Assembly (NCBI RefSeq): GCF_009674535.1
Contig: NZ_WKJK01000001.1
Span: 1-64,000, forward strand
Direction of reading: 5' to 3'
DNA: 64,000 bases
Origin: Duganella guangzhouensis
Lineage (GTDB): Bacteria; Pseudomonadota; Gammaproteobacteria; Burkholderiales; Burkholderiaceae_D
Part shown: in pieces, positions 27,919-36,489 of the stretch
Numbering within the stretch: position 1 is the first letter of the stretch
Layout: the number at the start of each line of letters is the position of its first letter
Notes under the pieces: model-generated
Told to the model about the DNA's origin: nothing
Seen by the model: only the letters and a program-made list of their open reading frames with translations
Database searches by the model: none
Position numbers and translations under genes: made by a program

Positions 27919-28397
27919 TGCTACTTGCCCGCACCCGTTTGCTGGTTGCCACCCTGTGGGCTGGCAGTCTCTGGGCGGTAGGCTATCTGGCCGCACCGAC
28001 CCTGTTCGCCACGCTGAGTGATCGCGTGTTGGCCGGCACCATCGCCGGTAATTTATTCACCAACCAGGCCTGGCTGTCGATCGTCTGCGCACTGGTGATG
28101 CTGGTGCTGTTGGGGGCCACCCAGACCAGCAATGGCGGCATTTTTGCCGGTCCGGCGGCCAATATGGCGGCCAAGTCGCGCAAGACCTTGCTGATTATCG
28201 TGCTGGTGATGTTGGCGTGTACGTTGGTGTCGCACTTCGGCCTGCAGCCGATGATGGCGTCGCTGCGCGCGGCGGCGGGGCCGGGTGGGGTGATGGAAGA
28301 GGCGGCGAAAAACCGCTTTGGCGTCCTGCACGGCATTTCCAGCGTGATTTATCTGATCCAAAGCCTGCTGGCCGCCTGGCTGGTGGTGAAGCAGTAA
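27918..28397 (+). CDS. DUF4149 integral membrane protein
   Basis: 159 residues with about four hydrophobic segments (LLVATLWAGSLWAVGYLA; WLSIVCALVMLVLLGA; TLLIIVLVMLACTLV; VIYLIQSLLAAWLVV). It matches small DUF4149 membrane proteins commonly found after greA in Burkholderiales. Its ATG shares an A with the greA TGA, so it is translationally coupled. Function unknown. Confidence 0.8.
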   Translation: MLLARTRLLVATLWAGSLWAVGYLAAPTLFATLSDRVLAGTIAGNLFTNQAWLSIVCALVMLVLLGATQTSNGGIFAGPAANMAAKSRKTLLIIVLVMLACTLVSHFGLQPMMASLRAAAGPGGVMEEAAKNRFGVLHGISSVIYLIQSLLAAWLVVKQ

Positions 28398-28398
28398 T

Positions 28399-28482
28399 GT
28401 GATCCCGGCGCAGGCCGGGATCCATGCTGAGTTTGCAGGCTGGGCCAGCGTTCCATGGATTCCGGCTTGCGCCGGAATGACG
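28399..28482. repeat. Second REP-like palindrome
   Basis: The left arm 28399-28425 (core ATCCCGGCGCAGGCCGGGAT) pairs imperfectly with the right arm 28455-28482 (core ATTCCGGCTTGCGCCGGAAT). It lies between convergent genes and is of the same family as 20764-20833. Confidence 0.75.
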
Positions 28483-28491
28483 ACGTTGGTT

Positions 28492-28956
28492 TTAACCCAG
28501 CACCGTCTTCTTGGTCGATTTCTGACGTGCCTTGGCGCGCTTGATGTTGCCGCCCTGGGTCACGCGTTCATTCCCCTTCAGCAGCACTTTGGTCACCGAC
28601 GGACGCTTGGTGCCGGTCGAGCTGGCTTTGACGATGGTGACTTCGCGCATGCCCTTGCCGGACGAGTTGCGGGTTTTCTCTGCTTCCACCTTCGGACGGT
28701 ACAGCACCAGCAGTTTGCCGATGTGTTGCACTGGCGCCGCCTTCAACTGGTCGCAGATAGTTTCATACATGGCAATGCGGGCTTCGCGGTCGTCACCGAA
28801 CACGCGGACCTTGATCAGGCCATGGGAATCCAGTCCCAGCGCGATTTCCTTGAGGACGTTGGCGGTCAGACCCGCCTCGCCGATCAGGACGATAGGTTTC
28901 AGGCCATGGGCTTCGGCGCGCAGCGCGCTGCGCTCAACGGGAGTCAGTTTGATCAT
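28492..28956 (-). CDS. yhbY: Ribosome-assembly RNA-binding protein YhbY (CRM domain)
   Basis: 154 residues. The N-terminal ~95 residues are the CRM/KH-like domain of YhbY (LTPVERSALRAEAHGLKPIV, IGEAGLT, ALGLDSHGLIKVRV, KLLVLYRP), linked to 50S maturation. The basic C-terminal tail (about 55 residues, ending KARQKSTKKTVLG) is longer than in E. coli. It is transcribed divergently from rlmE across a 44-bp gap, an arrangement conserved across proteobacteria. Confidence 0.93.
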   Translation of the reverse strand: MIKLTPVERSALRAEAHGLKPIVLIGEAGLTANVLKEIALGLDSHGLIKVRVFGDDREARIAMYETICDQLKAAPVQHIGKLLVLYRPKVEAEKTRNSSGKGMREVTIVKASSTGTKRPSVTKVLLKGNERVTQGGNIKRAKARQKSTKKTVLG

Positions 28957-29000
28957 AAAATTATTTTTTGTAGGTTCCTTAAAGGCAGTATTCTACGCGA

Positions 29001-29696
29001 ATGGCTAAGAACAAAATAAACAAAAACTGGATTCACGACCACATTAACGATCCGTACGTGAAATTGGCCCAGAAAGAGGGCTATCGCGCCCGTGCGGCTT
29101 TCAAGCTGAAAGAGATTGATGAGGACGAGAAGCTGATCAAGCCTGGTCAGGTCATCGTCGACCTCGGCTGTACACCGGGTAGCTGGGCGCAATACACGCG
29201 CCGCAAGCTGGCCGGCAAGGAAGGCGGCGGCGTGCACGGCACGCTGATCGGGCTGGACATTTTGCCGATGGAGCCGGTGGCCGATTTCCACTTCATCCAG
29301 GGCGATTTCCGCGAAGCCGAAGTGCTGCAGCAGCTGGAAGCGGTGGTGCAGGGGCAGAAAGTTGACCTGGTGTTATCGGATATGGCGCCCAATCTGTCCG
29401 GCATCCACGATTCCGACGCGGCGCGCATGGAGCATCTGATCGATCTGGCCATTGAATTCTCGCAGGCGCATTTGAAACCGGAGGGTGCGCTGCTGGTCAA
29501 ATGTTTCAAAGACATGGGCTTCAATGACATCGTGCATAAATTCCGTGCCGAATTCAAAACCGTGATCCAGAAAAAGCCCAAAGCCAGTCGCGACAAGTCG
29601 TCCGAAATCTTCCTGCTGGGCCGTGGCCTGAAAAATCCGTCCACCGGCGGCATGGCTTCGGCACAGCCGCTGGATTCCGAAGGCTGGCACCCTTGA
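29001..29696 (+). CDS. rlmE: 23S rRNA (uridine-2'-O)-methyltransferase RlmE (FtsJ)
   Basis: 231 residues. SAM-binding motif [13 protein letters not shown]. The catalytic K-D-K-E set is visible as Lys in [10 protein letters not shown], Asp in [10 protein letters not shown], Lys in LLVKCFKD and Glu in SSEIFLL. It methylates U2552 of 23S rRNA. Followed by ftsH as in E. coli, with a 195-bp gap that probably holds a separate ftsH promoter. Confidence 0.95.
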   Translation: MAKNKINKNWIHDHINDPYVKLAQKEGYRARAAFKLKEIDEDEKLIKPGQVIVDLGCTPGSWAQYTRRKLAGKEGGGVHGTLIGLDILPMEPVADFHFIQGDFREAEVLQQLEAVVQGQKVDLVLSDMAPNLSGIHDSDAARMEHLIDLAIEFSQAHLKPEGALLVKCFKDMGFNDIVHKFRAEFKTVIQKKPKASRDKSSEIFLLGRGLKNPSTGGMASAQPLDSEGWHP

Positions 29697-29891
29697 TATT
29701 CCTTGAATAACCCCTACATACAACCGGGAAAAGCAGTTTTATCTTGATTGCATGGCTTTTTTGCTCAAATAATGTGCTTTTCGGCCGGTTTTGACCCGGC
29801 GCACGGCAGGTTTCTGGCAACGCCTGCTTATTGCGAGTAAAATCGAATTTCAGCCAGGTTTATAGATGCGCCTCGCATCCAAGGAGTTTTC

Positions 29892-31775
29892 GTGAATAAC
29901 ATGTTTTCCAAATCAGCCATCTGGGTAGTCGTGGTACTGCTGCTGCTCATGCTGTACAAGCAGTTTGACAGCCATGGCGTAACGGGAGGGGCTAAGCCTG
30001 TCGCTTATTCCGACTTGCTGGATGACGTGAAAGCCAAGCGCATCAAGGATGTCGTGATTGAAGGTGGCAACATCACCGCCACCCGCAGCGACGACACCAA
30101 AGTCCGCACCACCGCCACGCTGCTGGACCGCGGCCTGATCGGCGATCTGCGCGACAACGGCATCCATTTCGACATCAAACCGCCTGAGGAACCATCGTTC
30201 CTGTCGCAGGTGTTCGTGTCCTGGTTCCCAATGCTGCTGCTGATCGGCGTCTGGATCTTCTTCATGCGCCAGATGCAGGGCGGCGGCAAGGGCGGCGCGT
30301 TCTCCTTCGGCAAGTCGAAGGCGCGCATGATGGATGAAACCAATAACACCGTCACCCTGTCCGACGTGGCCGGTTGCGACGAAGCCAAGGAAGAAGTCGG
30401 CGAGATCGTCGACTTCCTGAAAGACCCGAGCAAATTCCAGAAACTGGGCGGCCGCATTCCACGCGGCGTGCTGATGGTCGGTCCTCCGGGCACCGGTAAA
30501 ACCCTGCTGGCACGCGCCATCGCCGGCGAAGCCAAAGTGCCGTTCTTCTCGATTTCCGGTTCGGACTTCGTTGAAATGTTTGTCGGTGTGGGTGCATCCC
30601 GCGTCCGCGACATGTTCGAGAACGCCAAAAAGCATTCGCCTTGCATCATCTTCATCGACGAGATCGACGCGGTTGGCCGTCATCGTGGCGCCGGCATGGG
30701 CGGCGGTAACGACGAGCGCGAACAGACGCTGAACCAGTTGCTGGTGGAAATGGACGGCTTTGAAGCGCAGTCCGGCGTGATCGTGATTGCCGCCACCAAC
30801 CGTGCGGACGTGCTGGACAAGGCGCTGCTGCGTCCGGGCCGTTTCGACCGTCAAGTCAACGTCGGCCTGCCGGATATCCGCGGCCGCGAACAGATCTTGA
30901 ACGTGCACATGCGCAAAGTGCCGATCGGCACCGACGTCAAGGCCGACATCCTGGCCCGTGGTACGCCAGGCTTCTCGGGCGCCGACCTGGCCAATCTGGT
31001 CAACGAAGCCGCGCTGTTTGCCGCCCGCCGCTCCAAGCGTCTGGTCGATATGGCGGACTTCGAGGATGCCAAGGACAAGATCTACATGGGTCCTGAGCGC
31101 AAGTCGATGGTGATCCGCGAGGACGAGCGTCGCAACACCGCTTACCACGAGTCCGGCCATGCTGTGGTCGCCAAGCTGCTGCCGAAGGCGGATCCGGTCC
31201 ACAAAGTGACCATCATGCCGCGCGGCTGGGCGCTGGGTCTGACCTGGCAACTGCCTGAGCACGACAATATCTCGGGCTACAAGGACAAGATGCTGGAAGA
31301 GATTTCGATCCTGTTCGGCGGCCGTATCGCTGAGGAAATCTTCGTCGGCCAGATGTCGACCGGCGCCTCGAACGACTTCTCGCGCGCCACCAAGTTGGCC
31401 CGTTCGATGGTCACCAAGTTCGGCATGTCGGACGCGCTGGGCGTGATGGTGTACGAAGACAGCCAGAACGACGGCTTCCTGGGTGGCAGCAACAAGACCA
31501 TTTCGGAAGCGACCCAGCAAAAGGTCGACGCTGAAATCCGCCGCATCCTGGATCAGCAATATGCGCTGGCACGCAAGCTGCTGGAAGACAACCGCGAAAA
31601 AGTGGAAGTCATGACCAAGGCGCTGCTGGAATGGGAAACCATCGATGCCGACCAGATCAACGACATCATGGCTGGCCTGGACCCACGTCCGCCGAAAGCC
31701 GGCGTGTCGATCCGCAAGCAGCCACCGAGCGATGGCGGCAGCGGCGTATCGCCTAGCTTGACCGCACCGGCGTAA
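29892..31775 (+). CDS. ftsH: ATP-dependent membrane zinc protease FtsH
   Basis: 627 residues from GTG 29892, with AAGGAG five bases upstream. Two membrane segments (residues about 6-20 and 100-120) flank a short periplasmic domain. The AAA module has Walker A GPPGTGKT, Walker [12 protein letters not shown] and SRH residues in RPGRFDRQ. The protease domain has the zinc motif HESGH and a downstream Asp. It degrades unassembled membrane proteins and regulators such as sigma-32 and LpxC. The C-terminal tail is Pro/Ser-rich. Confidence 0.97.
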   Translation: MNNMFSKSAIWVVVVLLLLMLYKQFDSHGVTGGAKPVAYSDLLDDVKAKRIKDVVIEGGNITATRSDDTKVRTTATLLDRGLIGDLRDNGIHFDIKPPEEPSFLSQVFVSWFPMLLLIGVWIFFMRQMQGGGKGGAFSFGKSKARMMDETNNTVTLSDVAGCDEAKEEVGEIVDFLKDPSKFQKLGGRIPRGVLMVGPPGTGKTLLARAIAGEAKVPFFSISGSDFVEMFVGVGASRVRDMFENAKKHSPCIIFIDEIDAVGRHRGAGMGGGNDEREQTLNQLLVEMDGFEAQSGVIVIAATNRADVLDKALLRPGRFDRQVNVGLPDIRGREQILNVHMRKVPIGTDVKADILARGTPGFSGADLANLVNEAALFAARRSKRLVDMADFEDAKDKIYMGPERKSMVIREDERRNTAYHESGHAVVAKLLPKADPVHKVTIMPRGWALGLTWQLPEHDNISGYKDKMLEEISILFGGRIAEEIFVGQMSTGASNDFSRATKLARSMVTKFGMSDALGVMVYEDSQNDGFLGGSNKTISEATQQKVDAEIRRILDQQYALARKLLEDNREKVEVMTKALLEWETIDADQINDIMAGLDPRPPKAGVSIRKQPPSDGGSGVSPSLTAPA

Positions 31776-31800
31776 TCCGCACGGTACGCGTATCAACACC

Positions 31801-31830
31801 AAGGGGTGAGGAGAGATCCTCGCCCTTTTT
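31801..31830 (+). terminator. Terminator after ftsH
   Basis: Hairpin AAGGGGTGAGGA / TCCTCGCCCTT with a GAGA loop, one bulge and a T5 tail. Confidence 0.8.
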
Positions 31831-31845
31831 CATTCCTGTTTCACA

Positions 31846-32685
31846 ATGCACTCTACTTTACAGTTTGGCCGATTTAACTACCCGTGGCGGGGCGAGGGTG
31901 TGCGCGCCCGCGTGATGGGCATTCTCAACGTCACGCCCGATTCCTTTTCCGATGGCGGCAGCTACCAGTCGCTGGAGTTCGCGCTGTCGCATGCCGAAGA
32001 AATGATCGAGGCCGGTGTCGACATCATCGACGTCGGCGGCGAATCCACCCGACCCGGCTCGCCGCCGGTGTCGCTGGAAGACGAACTGCAGCGCGTGATG
32101 CCGGTGCTGTACGCGGTGCGCGACCTCGGTCCGGCGATCTCGATCGACACCTACAAGCCGCAGGTGATGCGCGAAGCCATCATCGCCGGCGTTGACATGA
32201 TTAACGACATCAACGGCTTCCGCGCTCCGGGCGCGATCGAGGCCGTGCGGGACGGCGATTGCGCGCTGTGCATCATGCACATGCAAAGCGACCCGCAGCA
32301 CATGCAGCTGGCGCCGTCGTACAGCGACGTGGTGGACGAGGTGATTGGCTTCCTGCGCGAGCGCATTAACGCGCTGCTGGCGGCCGGTATTGATCCACGT
32401 CGCCTTTGCATCGATCCCGGCTTTGGCTTTGGCAAGACCGTGGAGCATAATTACGCCTTGTTGAAGGCCACCGGCCGCCTGATCGACGAGCTCGGCCTGC
32501 CGCTGTTGGCGGGCTTGTCGCGCAAGTCCATGGTGGGCGCGGTGACCGGCAAGCCGGTTGAACAGCGCATGGCCGGCAGCGTCGGCGGCGCGCTGGCGGC
32601 GGTGGCGCGCGGCGCCCTGATCGTGCGCGTGCACGACGTGGCGGAGACGGTCGACGCGCTGAAAGTATGGCAAGCAGCACAATAA
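31846..32685 (+). CDS. folP: Dihydropteroate synthase
   Basis: 279 residues. Family landmarks: MGILNVTPDSFSDGG, DVGGESTRPGS, SIDTYKP, INDINGF, PGFGFGKTVEHNYALL and LSRKSMVG. It condenses pABA with pteridine pyrophosphate in folate synthesis and is the sulfonamide target. glmM follows 23 bp downstream. Confidence 0.95.
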   Translation: MHSTLQFGRFNYPWRGEGVRARVMGILNVTPDSFSDGGSYQSLEFALSHAEEMIEAGVDIIDVGGESTRPGSPPVSLEDELQRVMPVLYAVRDLGPAISIDTYKPQVMREAIIAGVDMINDINGFRAPGAIEAVRDGDCALCIMHMQSDPQHMQLAPSYSDVVDEVIGFLRERINALLAAGIDPRRLCIDPGFGFGKTVEHNYALLKATGRLIDELGLPLLAGLSRKSMVGAVTGKPVEQRMAGSVGGALAAVARGALIVRVHDVAETVDALKVWQAAQ

Positions 32686-32708
32686 CAACGACTTAAAGAG
32701 CAAATACA

Positions 32709-34058
32709 ATGGCACGTAAATATTTTGGCACCGACGGCATCCGCGGCTTGGTAGGCGTATCCCCGATCACCCCTGACTTCGTCATGCGCCTGGGCTATGC
32801 CGCAGGTAAAGTCCTAGCCAGCAAGCGCACCGGCAGCGGCCGTCCGACCGTCCTGATCGGCAAAGACACCCGCATCTCCGGCTACATGCTGGAAGCCGCG
32901 CTCGAAGCCGGCTTCTCCGCCGCCGGCGTCGACGTCATGCTGGCCGGCCCGATGCCGACCCCGGCCATTGCCTACCTGACCCGCGCGCTGCGCCTGTCGG
33001 CCGGCGTGGTGATCTCGGCCTCGCACAACCCGTTCCAGGACAATGGCATCAAATTCTTCTCGGCGCAGGGCACCAAGCTGCCGGACGCGGTTGAACTCGA
33101 TATCGAAGCCGCGCTGGAGCAGCCGATGGAGTGCGTGCCATCGGAAAAACTGGGCCGCGCCAAGCGTCTGGATGATGCCCAGGGCCGCTACATCGAATTC
33201 TGCAAGAGCACCTTCCCGAACGAGCTGGACCTGCGTGGCCTGAAAATCGTGGTCGACTGCGCCCATGGCGCCGCCTACAACATCGCGCCGCACGTGTTCC
33301 ATGAACTGGGTGCGGAAGTGGTCGCCATTGGCAACAAGCCGGACGGCTTCAACATCAACCTGGACCACGGCGCCACCGCGCCCAAGGCCATGGCCGCCGC
33401 CGTACTGGTGCATGGCGCCGATCTCGGCATCGCGCTGGACGGCGACGCCGACCGCCTCATCATGTGCGACGCCAATGGCCGCCTGTACAACGGCGACGAG
33501 CTGCTGTACCTGATGGTGATGGACCGCCTGGCCACCGGCCCGGTGGCTGGCGCGGTCGGCACGCTGATGACCAATATGGCGGTGGAAGTCGCACTGAAAG
33601 AGAAGGGCATCGGCTTCGCCCGTGCCAAGGTGGGCGACCGTTACGTGCTGGAAGTGATGCAGGAAAAAGGCTGGATCTTGGGTGGCGAAGGCTCGGGCCA
33701 CTTGCTGGCGCTGGACAAGCACACCACCGGCGACGGCATCATTTCGGCTCTGCAAGTGCTGTCGGCACTGAAGCGCGCCGGCCGTTCGCTGGAGCAGTGC
33801 TGCGCCGAGCTGAAAATCTTCCCCCAGACGCTGATCAACGTTCGCGTTGCGCCAGGTTTCGACTGGACCAAGAACGCCGCCATGGTGGCTGAAAAGGAAA
33901 AGGTCGAAGCCGAGCTGGGCGACAGCGGCCGCGTGTTGATCCGCGCCTCCGGCACCGAGCCGCTGATTCGCGTCATGGTCGAAGCGCGCAATGCCGACGA
34001 CGCCCAATCGATGGCGCGCCGCATCGCCGACAAGGTGGAAAGCCAGTTGGCTGCATAA
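32709..34058 (+). CDS. glmM: Phosphoglucosamine mutase
   Basis: 449 residues. Active-site serine loop [16 protein letters not shown]; Mg-binding DGDADR; sugar-binding EGSGH; phosphate-binding [12 protein letters not shown]. It makes glucosamine-1-P for UDP-GlcNAc, peptidoglycan and LPS. Co-directional with folP. Confidence 0.96.
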   Translation: MARKYFGTDGIRGLVGVSPITPDFVMRLGYAAGKVLASKRTGSGRPTVLIGKDTRISGYMLEAALEAGFSAAGVDVMLAGPMPTPAIAYLTRALRLSAGVVISASHNPFQDNGIKFFSAQGTKLPDAVELDIEAALEQPMECVPSEKLGRAKRLDDAQGRYIEFCKSTFPNELDLRGLKIVVDCAHGAAYNIAPHVFHELGAEVVAIGNKPDGFNINLDHGATAPKAMAAAVLVHGADLGIALDGDADRLIMCDANGRLYNGDELLYLMVMDRLATGPVAGAVGTLMTNMAVEVALKEKGIGFARAKVGDRYVLEVMQEKGWILGGEGSGHLLALDKHTTGDGIISALQVLSALKRAGRSLEQCCAELKIFPQTLINVRVAPGFDWTKNAAMVAEKEKVEAELGDSGRVLIRASGTEPLIRVMVEARNADDAQSMARRIADKVESQLAA

Positions 34059-34077
34059 AATTTCAGCACTGAAATTT
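34058..34077. repeat. Perfect short hairpin after glmM
   Basis: AAATTTCAG (34058-34066), loop CA, CTGAAATTT (34069-34077). No T tract; it may protect the 3' end or act as a weak terminator. Confidence 0.5.
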
Positions 34078-34093
34078 AAATCAGGTGCTTTGA

Positions 34094-34122
34094 TTGACGT
34101 AGGCAGTGGTAGCGGCTAAAAT
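34094..34122 (+). promoter_or_regulatory. Promoter of tRNA-Pro
   Basis: TTGACG (34094-34099), 17 bp, TAAAAT (34117-34122), ending 9 bp before the mature tRNA. Confidence 0.75.
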
Positions 34123-34131
34123 ACTGTTCAT

Positions 34132-34208
<77 letters not shown>

Positions 34209-34216
34209 AAATCTCT

Positions 34217-34247
34217 AAAACGGGTTGTCTTCGGACAGCCCGTTTTT
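34217..34247 (+). terminator. Terminator after tRNA-Pro
   Basis: Stem CGGGTTGTC / GACAGCCCG with a TTCG tetraloop, flanked by AAAA and T5. Confidence 0.9.
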
Positions 34248-34278
34248 CATTTCCGCCGCAGATTCCTGCGACGTCTTT

Positions 34279-34335
<57 letters not shown>

Positions 34336-34360
34336 TTATGTTGTCATAGGGTTGTTGTAC

Positions 34361-34396
34361 AATGAGTTACTGTATGCTGAAGTAACTAAGCTCATT
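34361..34396. repeat. Inverted repeat beside the tRNA-Arg junction (possible recombinase site)
   Basis: AATGAGTTACT (34361-34371) is complementary to AGTAA (34381-34385) plus CTCATT (34391-34396) with a 5-nt interruption. It lies 26 bp inside the break in the tRNA. Arm-type or core recombinase binding is inference. Confidence 0.35.
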
Positions 34397-34472
34397 TAAG
34401 TAAAATCGGTAATTGCAGTAAAATGCTGGCCACAACTTGCCCTGTAATGGGTAAAATATTGGCTTCATGAAA

Positions 34473-34547
34473 CCGCCTGTCGTTCAACGGATAGGACCTC
34501 GCTCTTCTAAAGCGATCATGGGGGTTCGATTCCCTCCGGGCGGGCCA
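34473..34547 (+). tRNA. Complete tRNA-Arg(TCT) on the island
   Basis: 75 nt. Acceptor CCGCCTG pairs with CGGGCGG, D arm GTTC...GGAC, anticodon stem TCGCT/AGCGA with loop CTTCTAA (anticodon TCT), T arm GGGGG-TTCGATT-CCCTC, and an encoded CCA. It is clearly different in sequence from the truncated host tRNA-Arg(TCT) upstream and reads the same codons (AGA/AGG). Confidence 0.9.
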
Positions 34548-34742
34548 TTCTCTCCAATGCTATTCTTCAAACACTCTTCCCTCGAATCACAGTTTTGCGC
34601 TGAGTTTTAACGGCGCCAAAGTCTTTTTAGAATATCTACACCTCCGAACCTATCTTCGCGGTCTTTGCATCTCGTGGGCTCTGATTTATTTTGAAGTTCG
34701 GATTAACTGCCATATGCAGCAGTTTTTCTAGGCAGTGCTCAG

Positions 34743-34775
34743 AAAAAGCCATCCAAGATCTTGGATGGCTTTTTT
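34743..34775. terminator. Bidirectional terminator; rest of 34548-35088 non-coding
   Basis: Perfect 22-bp palindrome GCCATCC...GGATGGC (34748-34769) between A5 and T6, able to stop transcription in both directions. The remainder of 34548-35088 is AT-rich and shows no gene; it must contain the promoter of the recombinase operon. Confidence 0.85.
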
Positions 34776-35088
34776 CATTTTAGCGCAACTTTTTTAAATG
34801 AGTTTGTTGTAAAAATGAGACAAACTCGTTGTTTTTACAAAAACAGTGAAGAAAAGTTGTGAATTCTTTTTTTCGAATAAAAGCATATTAAAAAAATAGC
34901 AGAACCCTGTACCTAAAGACGAAGCACCGCTAGTTTTATTTCCGCCAATTGTTTTAATGAAATAATTAATAGTTTATCGTATAACCCGTAAACTTTTATT
35001 TTACAAAATTTCCTTTTTTGCATCTTTGAAATAGTTATTTTGATTGTGCAATAATTTCCCTGTTTCGACGCTCATATGGGAATTATCG

Positions 35089-36489
35089 ATGCTTAATAAT
35101 ATTTTATTACGCCCAAGAAAAGTTAACGGAGTTAAGACATGGATACTTATTGGGTCTAACGGCAGAGAGATCCATGAGTTTTCAATCTTTGCAAAAACAA
35201 TGCAAGATAAAATAAATACAATGGACTCTTATTGCCGAGCCGCCGCATTTTTTATTGATTATGTTATCGAAGCTGTTCATTGTTTGAATCTGTCGAGTGA
35301 CGATTTTCAATTAAGTCATTTCGTCCTTGACGAGATAATAGAAAGTTATAGGGATTACATTGTGCATGGGAAAAGTTCTGAGAATCATATTTCGATGCTG
35401 GTCGCATTTAAAAAACCACCGCAGAAATATTCAGCGGCAAGTATCAATCTGATGATAGCGGCAAGAAATAGATTTCTTCAAGTTTCAGAGAAAATTCGTA
35501 AGGAAATGGAGCAATTATCGGCGTTGGGATTAATTGAGGCGGATGTAGATCCTCTTCCGCTTAATTTCGGCACGGTTCAGAGAGAGGAAATCGATCCATT
35601 TCAGAAAAGAGCGATTGCACGAAACTCTGTAATAGCGGCCGTTGTGAAGGGTGGGGCAAAACTCATTCGAAAATCGCCGCGTAGGTCGATTCCAATTTCC
35701 GGGCACAAGCAATCACGTGCATTTCCAATAGATAAAATCGTCCCGTTTATCTTAGAGCAGAAAACATATCGAGATAAAGCCTTATATTCATTTATTGGCG
35801 CAACGGCTTGCCGGATATCTGAGGCAATGCAGATTCTTATACGGGATTTTAACTTATCAAAAAGAGAGGCTCGTTTTATAGACCCGAACAAGAGAATTAA
35901 TTCTTCATGCTATCGCGGATTAAATGCTAAGGAGAGGCAAAAGCTAGTTTGGAAAGGAAGGACAGATGAGACTGCATTTTTCCTGGAACCTTTTGGAACA
36001 ATGTTTTTCGAATATGCGGAGCTTTATGTACGTCATGAATATATTCCAAATGACCAACATGAGTTCTTCTTTCAGACAAAAAGTGGAACGCCTTTGTTTT
36101 TGGATAGCTCAGGCACACGGCAAAAAAATTTCCATAAAAGTAGAAGAGCTATCGGATTAAATGATGACATTGACGGCGCTCACTGTATTAGGCATGGAGT
36201 CGCTACTTATCTCATAAATCATTGTCCACGAGCGGATGGGGGAGTTGGTTTGAGTCTTGCAGACGTTGCTTACTATTTAGGTCATTCGAATCCGAAAACT
36301 ACGATGGGCTATATTGAGCGTGACAAAGAATTTAATAAGCAAAAAATTGAATATGCAAACTCAAAAATTTTTAATGGGTCAGTGGCCAAAGATTTTAATC
36401 AGTTGAAAATAGAATTCCATGAATCTGAACTGAAAAAATTGAGAAATAAGGTCGAGGAAAATAGAAATGAGCAACTGTACCATAAATAA
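35089..36489 (+). CDS. Tyrosine recombinase, GmtY-like
   Basis: 466 residues from ATG 35089 (a TTG at 35044 would add 15). The C-terminal half is a tyrosine recombinase domain: first catalytic Arg in TACRISEAMQIL (about residue 242), then HCIRHG (H-x-x-R, about 365-368), GHSNPKTT (second His) and nucleophile candidate Tyr in MGYIE (about 407). The N-terminal half would be the core- and arm-binding region. The DNA is strongly AT-rich compared with the core genes. It overlaps the next gene by 23 bp and heads a five-gene operon. The trio of ~470, ~1170 and ~220 residues matches the described gamma-mobile-trio (GmtY, GmtZ, GmtX). The name rests on architecture recalled, not on a search. Confidence 0.8.
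   Translation: MLNNILLRPRKVNGVKTWILIGSNGREIHEFSIFAKTMQDKINTMDSYCRAAAFFIDYVIEAVHCLNLSSDDFQLSHFVLDEIIESYRDYIVHGKSSENHISMLVAFKKPPQKYSAASINLMIAARNRFLQVSEKIRKEMEQLSALGLIEADVDPLPLNFGTVQREEIDPFQKRAIARNSVIAAVVKGGAKLIRKSPRRSIPISGHKQSRAFPIDKIVPFILEQKTYRDKALYSFIGATACRISEAMQILIRDFNLSKREARFIDPNKRINSSCYRGLNAKERQKLVWKGRTDETAFFLEPFGTMFFEYAELYVRHEYIPNDQHEFFFQTKSGTPLFLDSSGTRQKNFHKSRRAIGLNDDIDGAHCIRHGVATYLINHCPRADGGVGLSLADVAYYLGHSNPKTTMGYIERDKEFNKQKIEYANSKIFNGSVAKDFNQLKIEFHESELKKLRNKVEENRNEQLYHK

Noticed and set aside
29913..31802. A 629-codon antisense frame over ftsH
   Set aside because: It has no recognisable features; ftsH is unmistakable on the other strand.
34748..34769. The perfect palindrome as a CRISPR repeat or attachment core
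   Set aside because: Single copy, flanked by A5 and T6, which is a bidirectional terminator. No repeat-spacer array exists anywhere in the window.
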